The notes: a model not told the origin generated them from the letters alone. 64,000 nucleotides of DNA from Pseudomonas tohonis (GCF_012767755.2 NZ_AP023189.1:3288001-3352000), one strand, 5' to 3'. Shown: positions 38,642 to 49,269, numbered from the stretch's first letter. Made by a program: numbers and translations.

Positions 38642-39607
38642 ATGACCATGGCAACCCCACGCAACATTCCCGCATTTTCCGCAGTACGCACCGCACTGTT
38701 CACCGCCGTCACCTGCACCAGCGTGCTGCTCACCGGCTGCGCCGGCATGGGCTCCCCCAGCTCCAAGGTCGCGGCCAGCACCAAGGCCGAGTACTACCCG
38801 CAGTGCTACCAGCCGGTCAGCCAGCTGCGCGCCTCCGACCAGGCGATGACCCAGTCGGTCGCCACCGGTGCCATCGCCGGTGGCGTGCTCGGCGCCATCG
38901 CCGGCGGCCTGTCCAGTGACGACCACGCCGGCCGCAACGCCCTGATCGGTGCCGCCGGTGGCGCACTGGTGGGTGGCGCAGCCGGTTACTACACCGCCCG
39001 CCAGAAGCAGATCGCCGACGACAACGCGCGCATCGCCTCCTACGCCAGCGACATCGATCGCAGCAGCGGCGAGATCGACCGCAGCATCAAGTACGCCAGC
39101 GCCGCGCAGAACTGCTACCAGCGCGAATTCGCCAGCCTGCAGGCCTCGCGCAAGGCCAAGACCGTCAGCGAGACCGAAGGCCGCCTGCGCCTGGCCGAGA
39201 TCGTCAGCGGCCTGAACGAGACCAATGCACTGATGGCCGCCGTCGACGGCCGTGCCGGCGAGAACATCAACACCTACACCCAGGCCTATGAAAAAGACCT
39301 GCAGACCGTCGGTGTCGAGCGCAAGGACGTGAGCCAGGTCGTCGCCGCCGAGACTCCGGTCACCCCGGCCACCACCAAGACGTCGACCAAGACCACCACC
39401 AAGACCACCACCCCGCCGAAGAAGACCACCACTGCCAAGGCAGTGCCGAAAGAGGCGGTGAGTACCGAGCGCACCCTGCAACAGGCCGAGGCCAAGCGCG
39501 CCGAAAGCCAGAAGGTCGCCAGCCGCGGCCAGACCATGGTCAGCGACGTGTGCAACAGCCCCGACATGGGTGACTGGGCCCCGGCCAGCTGCGCCTCCAA
39601 GGCCTGA
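38642..39607 (+). CDS. tagQ: Outer-membrane lipoprotein TagQ
   Basis: A 321-residue lipoprotein with signal peptide ending LLTGC (Cys33). A Gly-rich glycine-zipper-like segment (about 76-120: AIAGGVLGAIAGG, GGALVGGAAGYY) follows, then a helical domain and a Thr/Lys-rich low-complexity stretch (about 240-268). In P. aeruginosa TagQ retains TagR at the outer membrane. It is the last gene of the plus-strand T6SS operon; a 142-nt gap separates it from tagR. A second ATG two codons in is an equally good start. Confidence 0.9.
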   Translation: MTMATPRNIPAFSAVRTALFTAVTCTSVLLTGCAGMGSPSSKVAASTKAEYYPQCYQPVSQLRASDQAMTQSVATGAIAGGVLGAIAGGLSSDDHAGRNALIGAAGGALVGGAAGYYTARQKQIADDNARIASYASDIDRSSGEIDRSIKYASAAQNCYQREFASLQASRKAKTVSETEGRLRLAEIVSGLNETNALMAAVDGRAGENINTYTQAYEKDLQTVGVERKDVSQVVAAETPVTPATTKTSTKTTTKTTTPPKKTTTAKAVPKEAVSTERTLQQAEAKRAESQKVASRGQTMVSDVCNSPDMGDWAPASCASKA

Positions 39608-39613
39608 CCCCTC

Positions 39614-39667
39614 GGCGGGCCCCACCGGGCCCGCCGCCTGCATCACCCGCCCGCCCGGGCGGGTGAT
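39614..39667 (+). terminator. Double hairpin terminator after tagQ
   Basis: Two adjacent perfect stems follow the tagQ stop: GGCGGGCCC/GGGCCCGCC (39614-39635, 4-nt loop) and a 12-bp stem ATCACCCGCCCG/CGGGCGGGTGAT (39642-39667, 2-nt loop). The second is followed by TGCCTTTC, a weak T-rich tail. This marks the end of the T6SS operon. Confidence 0.75.
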
Positions 39668-39799
39668 TGCCTTTCAGCGATACCCCTTCCCGCCGTTTCC
39701 TCGTACCCGCTGTGGGTACTGCGCGCCGTACCTGCGACAGCGTCGAGTGGACCCCCGCGTGGGCGTGGGTGACCGTCCCGGCAGGGTGTCCGGGCCGGC

Positions 39800-41125
39800 T
39801 CAGTTGCCCTGAAGCGCGCGGGTGAAGCGCTGGATGGTATCGACCACCCGCTGGGCACCGTCCTGGATGTTCTGGATGGCCCGGCCCGCCTCGTGGGCCA
39901 GCTGTACGCCCTGGTCTACCTTCTCGCAGCTTTCGCGCATGCTGCTGACGGCTTCCTGGGCCAGTTCATGGTTGCGCTTGACCACCTCGACGATCTCCTC
40001 GGTGGCCCGTGCGGTACGGGCGGCGAGGTTGCGAACCTCGTCCGCCACCACGGCAAAACCCCGGCCCTGCTCGCCGGCGCGCGCCGCTTCGATGGCCGCG
40101 TTGAGGGCCAGCAGGTTGGTCTGGTCGGCGATGCCGCGGATGGACTGGACGATGCTGTTGATCAGGTCGGACTGCTGGCTCACCGCGCCGATGCGCTCGG
40201 CCGCGTGGTTCAGCTCGCCGGCGATGCCCTGGACCAGCGCCACGGTACGGTTGACCACCTCCGCACCGCCCTGTGCCTCGGCGTCGGTCTGTCGCGCGGT
40301 CTGGTACGCCACCTGGGCGGCTTCCGACTCGGCCTGCTGCTCCAGCACTTCGGCGGTGATATCGGAGGCGAACTTGACGATCTTGTACAGCTTGCCGCGG
40401 GTGTCGAAGACCGGGTTGTAGCTGGCTTCCAGCCAGATCACGCCGCCGTGGCGATTGCGCCGCTCGAAGCGACCGCTGACGTACTCGCCCCGGTTCAGGC
40501 GCTGCCAGAACTGCTGGTAGCCGGGGCTGCTGGTCTCCTCCCGTGAACAGAAGATCCGGTGGTGCTGGCCGATGACGTCCTGCTCGCGGTAGCCCATCAC
40601 CGAGAGGAAGTTCTCGTTGGTGGCTGCGACCTCGCCGGCAGGGGTGAACTCGATGACCGCCATGGAGCGTTTGATGGCATTGATGACGGCGTCTTCCTCC
40701 TGTTCATGCAGGAGGTTGGCGCTGATGTCGGTGGCCAGCTTGATCACCTTGGTGACCCGCCCGGAAGCGTCGCGCACCGGGTTGTAGGTGGCCTCCAGCC
40801 ACACGTCGCGTCCTTGCTTGTCCAGCCGCAGGAAGCGTTCGCGGATGAATTCGCCCTGGGCCAGCCGCTCCCAGAAGCGCCGGTATTCGGCGCTGGTAGC
40901 CAGTTCCGGCTCGCAGAACAGGCGGTGGTGCCGGCCGACGATCTCGTCCAGGCGGTAGCCCATGGTGCGCAGGAAGTTGTCGTTGGCCTTGACGATGGTG
41001 CCGTCGGGCAGGAACTCGATGATGGCCTGCGATCGCTCCAGTGCTTCGCGAAGGGCCTGGGCTTCTGCCAGCTCCTCCTGGCATCGGGCCAGTTCTTGCT
41101 TGATGGCTGCACTGAACAGAATCAT
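39800..41125 (-). CDS. Soluble PAS-PAS chemoreceptor, BdlA-like
   Basis: A 441-residue cytoplasmic receptor with no transmembrane helix. Two PAS domains (about 30-130 and 150-255) share the pattern NFLxxMGYRxxxxxGxHHR(I/L)FC and are probably a tandem duplication; a receptor signalling domain (about 260-441) has the hairpin tip [19 protein letters not shown]. The architecture is that of P. aeruginosa BdlA, a biofilm-dispersion regulator. It is the last gene of the chemosensory operon, 120 nt after cheB. PAS domains of this kind sense redox or oxygen cues through cofactors; which one applies here is unknown. Confidence 0.85.
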   Translation of the reverse strand: MILFSAAIKQELARCQEELAEAQALREALERSQAIIEFLPDGTIVKANDNFLRTMGYRLDEIVGRHHRLFCEPELATSAEYRRFWERLAQGEFIRERFLRLDKQGRDVWLEATYNPVRDASGRVTKVIKLATDISANLLHEQEEDAVINAIKRSMAVIEFTPAGEVAATNENFLSVMGYREQDVIGQHHRIFCSREETSSPGYQQFWQRLNRGEYVSGRFERRNRHGGVIWLEASYNPVFDTRGKLYKIVKFASDITAEVLEQQAESEAAQVAYQTARQTDAEAQGGAEVVNRTVALVQGIAGELNHAAERIGAVSQQSDLINSIVQSIRGIADQTNLLALNAAIEAARAGEQGRGFAVVADEVRNLAARTARATEEIVEVVKRNHELAQEAVSSMRESCEKVDQGVQLAHEAGRAIQNIQDGAQRVVDTIQRFTRALQGN

Positions 41126-41245
41126 CTTGCTTTGCTCCAGACGGGACGCCGGGTATGCGGGGGCACACCGATCGATTCAAAAGGGCCCACCGGCACCGGC
41201 GACGGAGTGGGGAAGTCGCCGACGACGTGTCGATGGGCCGCGAAC

Positions 41246-42325
41246 TCAGGGGCGGTCGCCCCTCAGGATGTAGGCCGGGATCTGCTCCAGGGGGATTTCC
41301 CGGTGCACCGCATCCAGCTTGCGCGCCTCCCTGGGCATGCCGTAGACGACGCAGGTGGCTTCGTCCTGCCCGAGGGTGTAGGCCCCGGCCTCGTACATTT
41401 CCCGCAGCCCGCGTGCACCGTCGTCGCCCATGCCGGTCATGATGATGCCGGTGGCATTGGCCCCTGCGGCGCGCGCCGTGGAGCGGAACAGGACGTCCAC
41501 CGAGGGCTTGTGCCGGGACACCGGCGGGCCATCCACGATGTCCACCATGTATTGGGCGCCGTTGCGCTTGAGCAGCATGTGGCGACCGCCGGGCGCGATC
41601 AGTGCACGGCCGGGTATCACGCGGTCGCCGTGTCGGGCTTCGCGCACCTCGATCTGGCACAAACCATTGAGTCGTGCGGCGAAGGCCGCGGTGAACTTCT
41701 CCGGCATGTGCTGGACGATGACGATGCCCGGGCAGACCCGGGGCAGGGTGGTGAGCACCTGCTCCAGGGCCTGGGTGCCGCCGGTGGAGGTGCCCAGGGC
41801 GACGATGCGTTCGGTGGTGCGGGTCATGGCGGCCGGGCCGCCAGCCGGCAGGATGGCGTCGGCGGTGAGCTTGGGCGCCAGGGCGGGCGCAGGGGCCGAA
41901 GCGTTGCCTGGCATGCGCTTGAGGCGGGCCTGCGATGCGGCCTTGATGGCGCTCACCAGCTCTTCGGTGGCTTCGACGAGGAACTGGCGCAGGTTGCCCT
42001 GGGGCTTGGTGACGATGGCCACGGCCCCTGCAGCCAGGGCCTCCATGGTGGTGGCGGCGCCTTTCTCGGTCAGGGTCGAGCAGATCACCACCGGTGTGGG
42101 TCGCTCGACCATCAGTTTTTTGAGGAAGGAAATGCCGTCCATGCGCGGCATCTCGACGTCCAGCACGATCACGTCCGGCCAGCTGCGGTTCATTCGCTCC
42201 AGGGCGAACAGGGGGTCGGCGGCTGTGCCGATCACCTCGATGCCACTGTGGCCGGACAGGCTGCCGGTCAGCACCTGCCGCACGACGGCGGAGTCGTCGA
42301 CGATCATCACCTTGATCTTGTTCAT
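41246..42325 (-). CDS. cheB: Chemoreceptor glutamate methylesterase CheB
   Basis: A 359-residue two-domain protein. The receiver domain has phospho-acceptor Asp56 ([10 protein letters not shown]); a linker at about 135-165 leads to the methylesterase domain with the catalytic Ser in GTSTGG, His in QHMPEKF and Asp in MGDDG. It demethylates and deamidates chemoreceptors. The ATG overlaps the cheD stop (ATGA), so the 359-residue form is chosen over a longer frame that runs into cheD. Confidence 0.95.
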   Translation of the reverse strand: MNKIKVMIVDDSAVVRQVLTGSLSGHSGIEVIGTAADPLFALERMNRSWPDVIVLDVEMPRMDGISFLKKLMVERPTPVVICSTLTEKGAATTMEALAAGAVAIVTKPQGNLRQFLVEATEELVSAIKAASQARLKRMPGNASAPAPALAPKLTADAILPAGGPAAMTRTTERIVALGTSTGGTQALEQVLTTLPRVCPGIVIVQHMPEKFTAAFAARLNGLCQIEVREARHGDRVIPGRALIAPGGRHMLLKRNGAQYMVDIVDGPPVSRHKPSVDVLFRSTARAAGANATGIIMTGMGDDGARGLREMYEAGAYTLGQDEATCVVYGMPREARKLDAVHREIPLEQIPAYILRGDRP

Positions 42326-42831
42326 GGCGAGCAGGCCTCGTAGCGCCGACTGGCAAGTTGTTGCGGGTTGGGGTGGCGGAGCGCGACGTTGCCGCTCCAC
42401 ACGTCGAAGACCAGGTTGCGGTAGCCCTCGCCGCCGACGTGGCGGGCGTGGCAGGTGAGCCGATGGGCGGCCAGCAGGGCCAGGCCGGCTTCGATGTTCT
42501 TCTGGCCGATATGCCGACGCTCGCGGCTGCCCAGCATGTTGCCGCCGCCGAACAGGCTGATACGGTAGTCCGCGGCACGGGTGCCGCTGTCGCGGATCTC
42601 CTGCAGCAGCTGATGCAGGGCCGAATCGGCGTAGCGCCCGTCCGGTGCGCGCCCCGGGTGGCAGCAGCTGGGCAGCAGGTAGTGGCACATGCCCCCCAGC
42701 AGCGCCTCGCGGTGCCAGAGCACGATGGAGACGCAGGAGCCCAGCAATGTGCGCAGGCGGGTGTAGCGGTCGCCGAAATACAACTCGCCCGGCTGCAGGA
42801 ACACCTCGACGACGCCCAGGGGCTTACGCAT
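42322..42831 (-). CDS. cheD: Chemoreceptor glutamine deamidase CheD
   Basis: A 169-residue CheD. The catalytic Cys33 in [10 protein letters not shown] and His50 in GGMCHYLLP have the family spacing, and the FGGGNML motif is present. It deamidates receptor glutamines and can bind CheY-type partners. It is coupled at both ends: 8-nt overlap with cheR and ATGA overlap with cheB. Confidence 0.93.
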   Translation of the reverse strand: MRKPLGVVEVFLQPGELYFGDRYTRLRTLLGSCVSIVLWHREALLGGMCHYLLPSCCHPGRAPDGRYADSALHQLLQEIRDSGTRAADYRISLFGGGNMLGSRERRHIGQKNIEAGLALLAAHRLTCHARHVGGEGYRNLVFDVWSGNVALRHPNPQQLASRRYEACSP

Positions 42832-43633
42832 GGGGCCTCCGGTAGATCGACGGGCGCACCGATTGCAGCTCGTCACTGATGCCGTTGAGGCTCTCCGAAT
42901 GGCTGACCAGGAAGTAGCCACCCGGGCGCAGGTGCGCGCAGAGGCGCTGCACCACCTGGCGCTTGGTGTCGGCGTCGAAGTAGATCATCACGTTGCGCAG
43001 GAAGATCACATCGAACACGCCCACGTCCGGCAGCGTGTTGTTGAGGTTGATCTGGCGGAACTGCACACGGTGCTTGAGGGCCGGGTCCAGCGTGAACAGC
43101 CCCTCGTTGCGCCCGGTGCCCCTGAGGCAGAAGCGCTGGCGCAGGTTACCCGGGATGCCTTCGGCGTCTTCCAGCGGGTAAAGCCCGGCGCGGGCCTTGT
43201 CGAGGATGCGCGTGCTGATGTCCGAGGCGAGGATTTCCCAGGGGCGGGCGGCGACCGCGTCGGCCAGCAGCAGGGCCAGGGTGTAGGGCTCCTCGCCGCT
43301 GGAGCAGGCGGCACTCCAGATGCGCAGCGGGCCGCTGCCGCTGCGCAGTTCGGTGCCGAGCTTCTCGCGCAGGAATTCGAAGTGCTTGGGCTCGCGGAAG
43401 AAGTAGGTCTCGTTGGTGGTGAGCAGGTCGACGGCGATCTGCAGCTCGCTCTTGTCCTTCATCAGCAACTGGTAGTAGTCGCCGTAGCTGCCCAGGCCGA
43501 AATGGCGCAGGCGCTTGCCGAGCCGTCCGGCGATGAGCTGGCGCTTGGCGTCCGACATGGCGATGCCGGCGATCTCGTGGATCATCCCGCGGAACTGCTG
43601 GAGCTCGCGGTTGGAGAGGCTCAGATCGGTCAT
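42824..43633 (-). CDS. cheR: Chemoreceptor methyltransferase CheR
   Basis: A 269-residue SAM-dependent methyltransferase. It has an N-terminal helical domain, the SAM motif AACSSGEEPYTLALLL (about 107-122), and the DVIFLRNVMIYFD motif (about 210-222). It methylates receptor glutamates. It starts 13 nt after cheW. There is no extra TPR domain. Confidence 0.95.
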   Translation of the reverse strand: MTDLSLSNRELQQFRGMIHEIAGIAMSDAKRQLIAGRLGKRLRHFGLGSYGDYYQLLMKDKSELQIAVDLLTTNETYFFREPKHFEFLREKLGTELRSGSGPLRIWSAACSSGEEPYTLALLLADAVAARPWEILASDISTRILDKARAGLYPLEDAEGIPGNLRQRFCLRGTGRNEGLFTLDPALKHRVQFRQINLNNTLPDVGVFDVIFLRNVMIYFDADTKRQVVQRLCAHLRPGGYFLVSHSESLNGISDELQSVRPSIYRRPHA

Positions 43634-43646
43634 GGCGGGCTCCTGT

Positions 43647-44177
43647 TCAGGCCGACTGTTGCAGGTCGGCTGCGCCGACCTCGGCCAGGCGCTGCAGATC
43701 GTCCAGGGACAGCACCTGGCCGATGTCCAGCAGCACCACCAAGCGGTCGTCGAGCTTGGCCATGCCGTGGATGAAGTCGGTGCGGATGCGGGCGCCGAAG
43801 CGGGGGGGCGGCTCGATGTCCTGGGCGGCGATCTCGATCACGGCGTTGACGGCCTCCACCAGGACGCCCATCACCTGGCGCAGGTCGTCGCGCTCCACCT
43901 CCAGGATGACGACGCAACTACGCCGGCTGATGGCGGTGTGCCCGGCGCCGAGGCGCTGGCGCAGGTCCATGATCGGCACCACGCCACCGCGCAGGTTGAT
44001 CACCCCGAGCACGCAGGGCGGCATCATCGGCACCGGGGTCAGGCGGGCGTACTCGATGATCTCGCGCACGCTGCGGGTGCCGACGGCGAACACTTCGTCG
44101 GCCAGGGTGAAGGTCAGGTACTGCTGGGGCGCATCCGGCTGGGTGGCGTCGCCGGGGCGGCTGAAGACGCTGGACAT
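43647..44177 (-). CDS. cheW: Chemotaxis coupling protein CheW (second copy)
   Basis: A 176-residue CheW. The core YLTFTLADEVFAVG, VREIIEY, GVINLRGGVVPIMDLR and the C-terminal DIGQVLSLDDL are intact. It joins receptors to CheA. It lies between the 4-helix-bundle receptor and cheR. It resembles the other CheW of this operon closely enough to suggest duplication, but key segments differ, so the two may serve different receptors. Confidence 0.93.
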   Translation of the reverse strand: MSSVFSRPGDATQPDAPQQYLTFTLADEVFAVGTRSVREIIEYARLTPVPMMPPCVLGVINLRGGVVPIMDLRQRLGAGHTAISRRSCVVILEVERDDLRQVMGVLVEAVNAVIEIAAQDIEPPPRFGARIRTDFIHGMAKLDDRLVVLLDIGQVLSLDDLQRLAEVGAADLQQSA

Positions 44178-44231
44178 GCTTCGCTCCTGGGGGCACCGGC
44201 GGTGCCCCGGTCACGGTATCTGAAGGTCGGC

Positions 44232-45866
44232 TCAGTGCTGGAAGCGGACGAAGCCGGCGGGTACCGCATCGTCGAAGACGTCGTCACGGTCCTCCACCAC
44301 CCTGAGGGAGGGCTTGCGGACCGCACCGACCTTGCTTTTGGCACTGGCATCACGGCCGGCCTTGCCGGCGCTGGCGACCTTGAAGAAGTCCATCAGCTGC
44401 TGCAGTTGCTCGGCCTGGCCGCTCATCTCCTCGGCGGTGGCGGCCAGCTCCTCGGCGGAGGAGGCGGACTGCTGGGTGATCTCGCTGAGCTGGCTCATCG
44501 CGGTGTTGATCTGGCTGACGCCGGTGGTCTGCTCTTCCGAGGCGGCGGCGATCTCCTGCACCAGGTCGGAGGTCTTGGCGATGGAGGGCACCATCTGGTC
44601 CAGCAGGGTGCCGGCGCGCTCGGCCAGGGAGACGCTGCTCCTGGCCACTTCGCTGATCTCCTGGGCGGCCACCTGGCTGCGTTCGGCCAGCTTGCGCACC
44701 TCGGCGGCCACCACCGCGAAGCCCTTGCCGTGTTCGCCGGCCCGGGCAGCTTCGATGGCGGCGTTGAGGGCCAGCAGGTTGGTCTGGTAGGCGATGTCGT
44801 CGACGATGCTGATCTTCTCGGCGATGGTCTTCATGGCCGACACGGTGTCGCGCACGGCCTGGCCGCCTTCGTCGGCCTCACGTGAGGCCTTGCCGGCCAT
44901 GCCGTCGGTGACCTTGGCGTTCTCGGTGTTCTGGGCGATGGAGGCGGACATCTGTTCCATCGAGGCGCTGGTTTCTTCCACCGAAGCCGCTTGTTCCGAG
45001 GCACCCTGGCTCATGCTCTGGGCGGTGGCGGAGATCTGCTCCGAGGCGCTGGTCAGCGCGTCGGCATTGCTGCGCACCTCGCCGATGATCTGGCCGAGTT
45101 TCTCGGCCATACCCTTGATGGCGGCGAGCATGCTGCTGGTATCACCGCCCTTGGTCTCGACGTTGACGGTCAGGTCGCCGGCGGCGATGCGGCTGACCAC
45201 ATCGGCTGCGTAGGCCGGCTCGCCACCCAGTTGGCGGAGCAGGTTGCGGGTGATCAGACCGCCGAGCAGGCCGACTACCACCAGGGTGATGGTCGAGAGC
45301 ACGATGGAAATCAGGGTGGCCTGCTGGCGTGTCGCCTCGGCACGCTGGCCGGCTTCGCTGGCCATGCGAATGTTGTAGTCACGGTGTTTGTTGAGCACAT
45401 TACGCAAGGGTTCGATGACGCTGCCTTGAAGCTGGATCATGGCGTCCCGTGCTTGTTCGTTCTGGTTGGAGCGGGACAGCACCAGCACCGCGTCCGCTTT
45501 CAGCAGGAGCTCCGAGATGATCTTGCGATCTGCGTCGAAGAGCTGTTGGTCCTCGGAGTCGACGATGGTTTTTTCGTACTCGTCGATGGCTGCCATCACA
45601 TCCTGCTGGTTGGTCTTTATGGTGGCGTCGATCTCGGCCATGGTCTTGTCGTCAGTCGTCAGGATGTGGGCATAGACGTGCTGGATCTGGATATTCAGAG
45701 CATTTCGCAGCTTGTTCAGGGCAACAATGGCCGGCACCGAGTTGACGTTGGCGAAGTTGGCAACGTTGTAGACCTGGTTCATCTGCTGGTAGGCGACCCC
45801 CGAGAGCAGGAGGATGCCGAGCAGGGCGGACATCACCAGGAGGATCATTTTCTTGCTGATGGTCAT
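44232..45866 (-). CDS. Transmembrane chemoreceptor with four-helix-bundle sensor domain
   Basis: A 544-residue methyl-accepting protein. Transmembrane helices lie at about 7-27 and 190-210; the periplasmic part (about 30-188) reads as a four-helix bundle of the 4HB_MCP type. HAMP (about 210-265) and the signalling hairpin (tip [19 protein letters not shown]) follow, and the C-terminus has a long flexible tail (about 500-544). The ligand is not predictable. Flanked by the two cheW genes. Confidence 0.93.
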   Translation of the reverse strand: MTISKKMILLVMSALLGILLLSGVAYQQMNQVYNVANFANVNSVPAIVALNKLRNALNIQIQHVYAHILTTDDKTMAEIDATIKTNQQDVMAAIDEYEKTIVDSEDQQLFDADRKIISELLLKADAVLVLSRSNQNEQARDAMIQLQGSVIEPLRNVLNKHRDYNIRMASEAGQRAEATRQQATLISIVLSTITLVVVGLLGGLITRNLLRQLGGEPAYAADVVSRIAAGDLTVNVETKGGDTSSMLAAIKGMAEKLGQIIGEVRSNADALTSASEQISATAQSMSQGASEQAASVEETSASMEQMSASIAQNTENAKVTDGMAGKASREADEGGQAVRDTVSAMKTIAEKISIVDDIAYQTNLLALNAAIEAARAGEHGKGFAVVAAEVRKLAERSQVAAQEISEVARSSVSLAERAGTLLDQMVPSIAKTSDLVQEIAAASEEQTTGVSQINTAMSQLSEITQQSASSAEELAATAEEMSGQAEQLQQLMDFFKVASAGKAGRDASAKSKVGAVRKPSLRVVEDRDDVFDDAVPAGFVRFQH

Positions 45867-45895
45867 TTTCAGGACTCCTGTGCGCGTCTGCGCAA

Positions 45896-46423
45896 TCAGA
45901 CGAGGGACAGTCGGGGGGTGTTGCGCTGGCCGGCCAGCGCGGCGATCTGGTCGACGTTCAGCACCTGCTCCATGCGCAGCAGGGTGAGGAAGCGTTCGTC
46001 CACACGGGCGAGGTCTTCTATGTATTCCGGGGGTACGCGGCTGCCGAAAGCAGGGGCCTGGCGCAGGGCGCGCGGCTCGATCTCGGCGACGGCGGTGACG
46101 GCGTCCACCAGGGCGCCCATCAACTGGGCCTCGTCAGCGTCCTGCAGCTCGACGATGACGATGCAGGTGCGCGGGCCCAGTTCGGTGCTGCCGAGGCCGA
46201 AGCGCTCGGCGAGGTCGATGATCGGTACCACGGCACCGCGCAGGTTGATCACCCCGCGCACCAGCGGCGGCATCATCGGCACCTGGGTGATGGCGTGGAA
46301 TTCGAGGATCTCCCGCACGTAGCGGGTGGCGACGCCGAACAGGTCACGGCCGACCCGGAAGGTCAGGTACTGGCGTTGTTCGTCGTCGACGAACTCCGGC
46401 AGGGGCAGGCTGGCGGTACTCAT
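45896..46423 (-). CDS. cheW: Chemotaxis coupling protein CheW (first copy)
   Basis: A 175-residue CheW with conserved [38 protein letters not shown] and a C-terminal [13 protein letters not shown]. Its ATG overlaps the cheA stop by 4 nt, a strong hint that it is the direct partner of this CheA. It bridges CheA and receptors in signalling arrays. Confidence 0.94.
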   Translation of the reverse strand: MSTASLPLPEFVDDEQRQYLTFRVGRDLFGVATRYVREILEFHAITQVPMMPPLVRGVINLRGAVVPIIDLAERFGLGSTELGPRTCIVIVELQDADEAQLMGALVDAVTAVAEIEPRALRQAPAFGSRVPPEYIEDLARVDERFLTLLRMEQVLNVDQIAALAGQRNTPRLSLV

Positions 46424-48582
46424 TGCAGGCTACTCCGTTGGCTGAGGGCGGCGCCGCTGGCGCCGGGGCGGCCAGGCTGCGCGAACTGGGCGAGCAGGCC
46501 GGGGATGTCGAGGATCAGCGCCACCGCGCCGCTGCCGAGGATGGTGAAGCCGGAGAGCGACGGAACCTGGCCGAATACCTTGCCGAGCGGCTTGATGACG
46601 GTCTGGAACTCGCCGTGGAGCTGGTCCACCACCAGGCCGGCGCGGACCCCGGCGTAGCTGACCACCACCACGTTCTCCCGGCGGGGCCGCAGGCTGGCTT
46701 CCTCGAAGAGGTTGCGCAGGCGGATGAAGGGCAGCACGTCGCCGCGCAGGTCCAGCTGGTCGAGGTCGTCCAGGTCGCTGCTGGGCAGCTCGATGCATTC
46801 CTCCACCATGTCCAGTGGCACCACGTAGCTGGAGCTGCCGACGCCGATGAGGAAGCCCTCGATGATGGCCAGGGTCAGCGGCAGGCGGATGCGTACGCAG
46901 GTGCCGGCGCCCAGCTGGCTGTCCAGCTCCACCGTGCCGCGCAGGGCGGTGATGTTGCGCTTGACCACGTCCATGCCGACGCCGCGGCCGGAGAGGTTGC
47001 TGATCTGGTCGGCGGTGGAGAAGCCGGGCTCGAAGATCAGGTTGAAGGTCTCCTTGTCCGAGAGCTGCTGGCCTTCGGTGATCAGGCCGCGCTGCACGGC
47101 CTTGGCGAGGATCTTCTGGGGGTTGAGGCCGCCGCCGTCGTCGCTCACTTCGATGACGATGCCGCCGGCTTCGTGGTAGGCGTTCAGGCGCACCACGCCC
47201 TGCAGGGGCTTGCCGCTGGCGCGGCGCTGCTCGGCCGGCTCGATGCCGTGGTCCATGGCGTTGCGCACCAGGTGGGTGAGGGGATCGCCGATCTTCTCCA
47301 CCACCGTCTTGTCCAGCTCGGTGTCGCCACCGCTGATGTGCAGGACGATGTCCTTGCCCAGCTCCCTGGACACGTCGCGCACCACCCGCTGGAAGCGGTT
47401 GAAGGTGGCGCCGATCTGCACCATGCGCAGGGTCAGGGCGGAGTCGCGGACTTCCTCCACCAGGCGCGAGAGGGTTTCGGCGGACTCGTTCATGTTCACC
47501 AGGCCGCAGCCCTGGGCGAGCATGCGGGTGTTGGCGCCGGCGATGATCAGCTCGCCCACCAGGTTGATCAGCTGGTCCAGCTTGCCGGCGTCGACGCGGA
47601 TCAGGTTGGCGTCGCCGCTGGCGCGGGCGGTTTCCTTGAGTGCCTTGCCGATGGCGGCGGTCTCGCCCGGTTCGGTGGCGGCCGGTGCCTCGGGGCTGGA
47701 ACCAGCCTGGGCGTCGTTGGCCTGCGGGGCATCGAGGCTGGCCAGTTCGGCTTCGCTCAGGGTGCCGCAACGCAGCAGGCGCTGGCGTTGGGCGTCGCCT
47801 TCATCGGTCTGCTCGGCCAGCAGCTCGGCGTAGCGGGCGAGGGGCGCGCCGGGCGGCAGGATGCGGATGCGGCCCTCTTCACGGACGAAGTCGAAGGCGC
47901 CTTCGATCACCGCCTGGTCGGCTTCGGTGGTGAAGGCCACTTCCAGGCCCAGGTAGCAGGCTTCGGGATCGAGGGCCTCGAAGTTGGGCAGGTGGTCGAG
48001 CACCGGTTCGATGTGCAGCAGGTCGCCGAAGGTGACGAGGTAGCGCAGGAAGGACACCGGGTCCATGCCATCGCGCAGGCTGTCGGCACCGAAGCGCAGG
48101 GACAGGTGCCAGTGCTGGCTGGCAACGCCATCGCGGGGGGCGGTTGCGCACTCGGAGGGCGTTTCGGCGGTGGCGGCCGGGGTGCTGTTCAGGTACTGGC
48201 TGAGGCGTTGCACCAGTTCGGCTTCGTGGATGCCCATGGCCTCCGGCAACTCGGCCAGGTCGCGGCCCTCGGCGAGGTGGTTGACCAGGCCGGCCAGGTG
48301 GTCGCCCACCAGCAGCATCAGGGCGCTGAGGTCGGCGCTGAACGGCAGTTCGCCGGCGCGGACGCGGTCCAGCACGCTCTCGGCCACGTGGGTGAAGGCG
48401 ACGATGGAGTCGAAGCCGAACAGCCCGGAGGAGCCCTTGATGGTGTGGGCGGCGCGGAAGATGGCGTTGATCAGTTCGGGGTCTTCCGGGGATTGCTCGA
48501 TCTGCAGCAGGGCGTCTTCCATCTGCTGCAGCAGTTCCCGGCTTTCGGCGATGAAGGTGCCGATCACGCTGTCGAGGTTCAT
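46420..48582 (-). CDS. cheA: Chemotaxis histidine kinase CheA
   Basis: A 720-residue CheA. P1 carries the phospho-accepting His46 in RAAHTIKGSSG. A P2-like segment lies at about 170-290; P3 dimerisation (LINLVGELIIAGANTRM) near 385; the P4 ATPase domain contains HLVRNAMDHGIE and DDGGGLNPQKI; and P5 is CheW-like (about 580-700). It phosphorylates CheY and CheB in this operon. The start at 48582 shares one base with the STAS stop (TGATG); a longer frame upstream is antisense-like filler. Confidence 0.95.
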   Translation of the reverse strand: MNLDSVIGTFIAESRELLQQMEDALLQIEQSPEDPELINAIFRAAHTIKGSSGLFGFDSIVAFTHVAESVLDRVRAGELPFSADLSALMLLVGDHLAGLVNHLAEGRDLAELPEAMGIHEAELVQRLSQYLNSTPAATAETPSECATAPRDGVASQHWHLSLRFGADSLRDGMDPVSFLRYLVTFGDLLHIEPVLDHLPNFEALDPEACYLGLEVAFTTEADQAVIEGAFDFVREEGRIRILPPGAPLARYAELLAEQTDEGDAQRQRLLRCGTLSEAELASLDAPQANDAQAGSSPEAPAATEPGETAAIGKALKETARASGDANLIRVDAGKLDQLINLVGELIIAGANTRMLAQGCGLVNMNESAETLSRLVEEVRDSALTLRMVQIGATFNRFQRVVRDVSRELGKDIVLHISGGDTELDKTVVEKIGDPLTHLVRNAMDHGIEPAEQRRASGKPLQGVVRLNAYHEAGGIVIEVSDDGGGLNPQKILAKAVQRGLITEGQQLSDKETFNLIFEPGFSTADQISNLSGRGVGMDVVKRNITALRGTVELDSQLGAGTCVRIRLPLTLAIIEGFLIGVGSSSYVVPLDMVEECIELPSSDLDDLDQLDLRGDVLPFIRLRNLFEEASLRPRRENVVVVSYAGVRAGLVVDQLHGEFQTVIKPLGKVFGQVPSLSGFTILGSGAVALILDIPGLLAQFAQPGRPGASGAALSQRSSLQ

Positions 48583-48887
48583 CAGTGCAGCCCTCCGATG
48601 GGGAGCAGGTCGCGCAGGCCACTCAGTTGCAGGATCTCGGTCATGGCCAGGCTGGCCCCTTCGAGGCTGAGGTGGACGTGTTGGCGCCGGGCTTCCTGGC
48701 AGGCCGCCAGCAGCAGCTGCAGGCCGGCGCAATCCACTTCCTCGATGGCGCTGAGGTCCAGGTGCAGGGCCACCGCGCCTTGCAGGGCGTTGGCCAGCAG
48801 CAGCTTGGTGTCGGCGGCGGTGTAGATGGTCAGCGCGCTGTCCAGGGCCAGGAGGCGGCTGCCATCGAGGGACTCAAGGGTGCTCAT
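48582..48887 (-). CDS. STAS-domain protein in chemosensory operon
   Basis: A 101-residue single STAS domain of the SpoIIAA/MlaB kind. In the motif that normally reads D-S/T-x-G, it has VDCAGLQLL (Asp52, Cys53), so the usual phosphorylatable Ser/Thr is a Cys. It is coupled to cheA by TGATG and follows cheY by 13 nt. Such STAS proteins occur in several Pseudomonas-type chemosensory operons, with unknown roles. Confidence 0.85.
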   Translation of the reverse strand: MSTLESLDGSRLLALDSALTIYTAADTKLLLANALQGAVALHLDLSAIEEVDCAGLQLLLAACQEARRQHVHLSLEGASLAMTEILQLSGLRDLLPIGGLH

Positions 48888-48900
48888 GGCAGTCTCCCGA

Positions 48901-49269
48901 TCAGGGCAGGATCAGCTTGGAAACGGCCGTCAGCATCTGGGCCGGCTGGAAGGGCTTGACCACCCAGGCCTTGGCCCCGGCGGCCTGGCCTTCGGCTTTC
49001 TTGGCGTCGCCGGCCTCGGTGGTGAGCATGATCACGGGGGTGAACTTGTAGGCCGCCAGCTGCTTGACGTTCTTCAGGAAGGTGATGCCGTCCATGTTCG
49101 GCATGTTCACGTCGCTGATGATCAGGTGGACCTTGCGGCCGTCGAGCTGGGTCAGCGCGTCCTTGCCGTCGACGCCTTCGAGCACGTCGTAGCCGGCGGT
49201 TTTCAAGGTCATGCCCACCACCTGGCGGATGGAGGCGGAGTCGTCGACGATGAGAATGGTCTTGGCCAT
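48901..49269 (-). CDS. cheY: Response regulator CheY
   Basis: A 122-residue single receiver domain. The acidic pair is VDD (9-10), phospho-acceptor Asp53 (ISDVNMPNMDG), the switch Thr in MLTTE, and Lys in KPF are all intact. It lies between the membrane-anchored receptor and the STAS gene. No flagellar genes are nearby, so the output partner is unclear. Confidence 0.94.
   Translation of the reverse strand: MAKTILIVDDSASIRQVVGMTLKTAGYDVLEGVDGKDALTQLDGRKVHLIISDVNMPNMDGITFLKNVKQLAAYKFTPVIMLTTEAGDAKKAEGQAAGAKAWVVKPFQPAQMLTAVSKLILP

Noticed and set aside
40846..40866. GCGGATGAATTCGCCC motif resembling the dispersed hairpin
   Set aside because: It lies inside the PAS chemoreceptor reading frame, and flanks do not match the other copies; probably coincidence.
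46423..48825. 800-residue open frame antisense to cheA
   Set aside because: Shadow of cheA; low-complexity translation.
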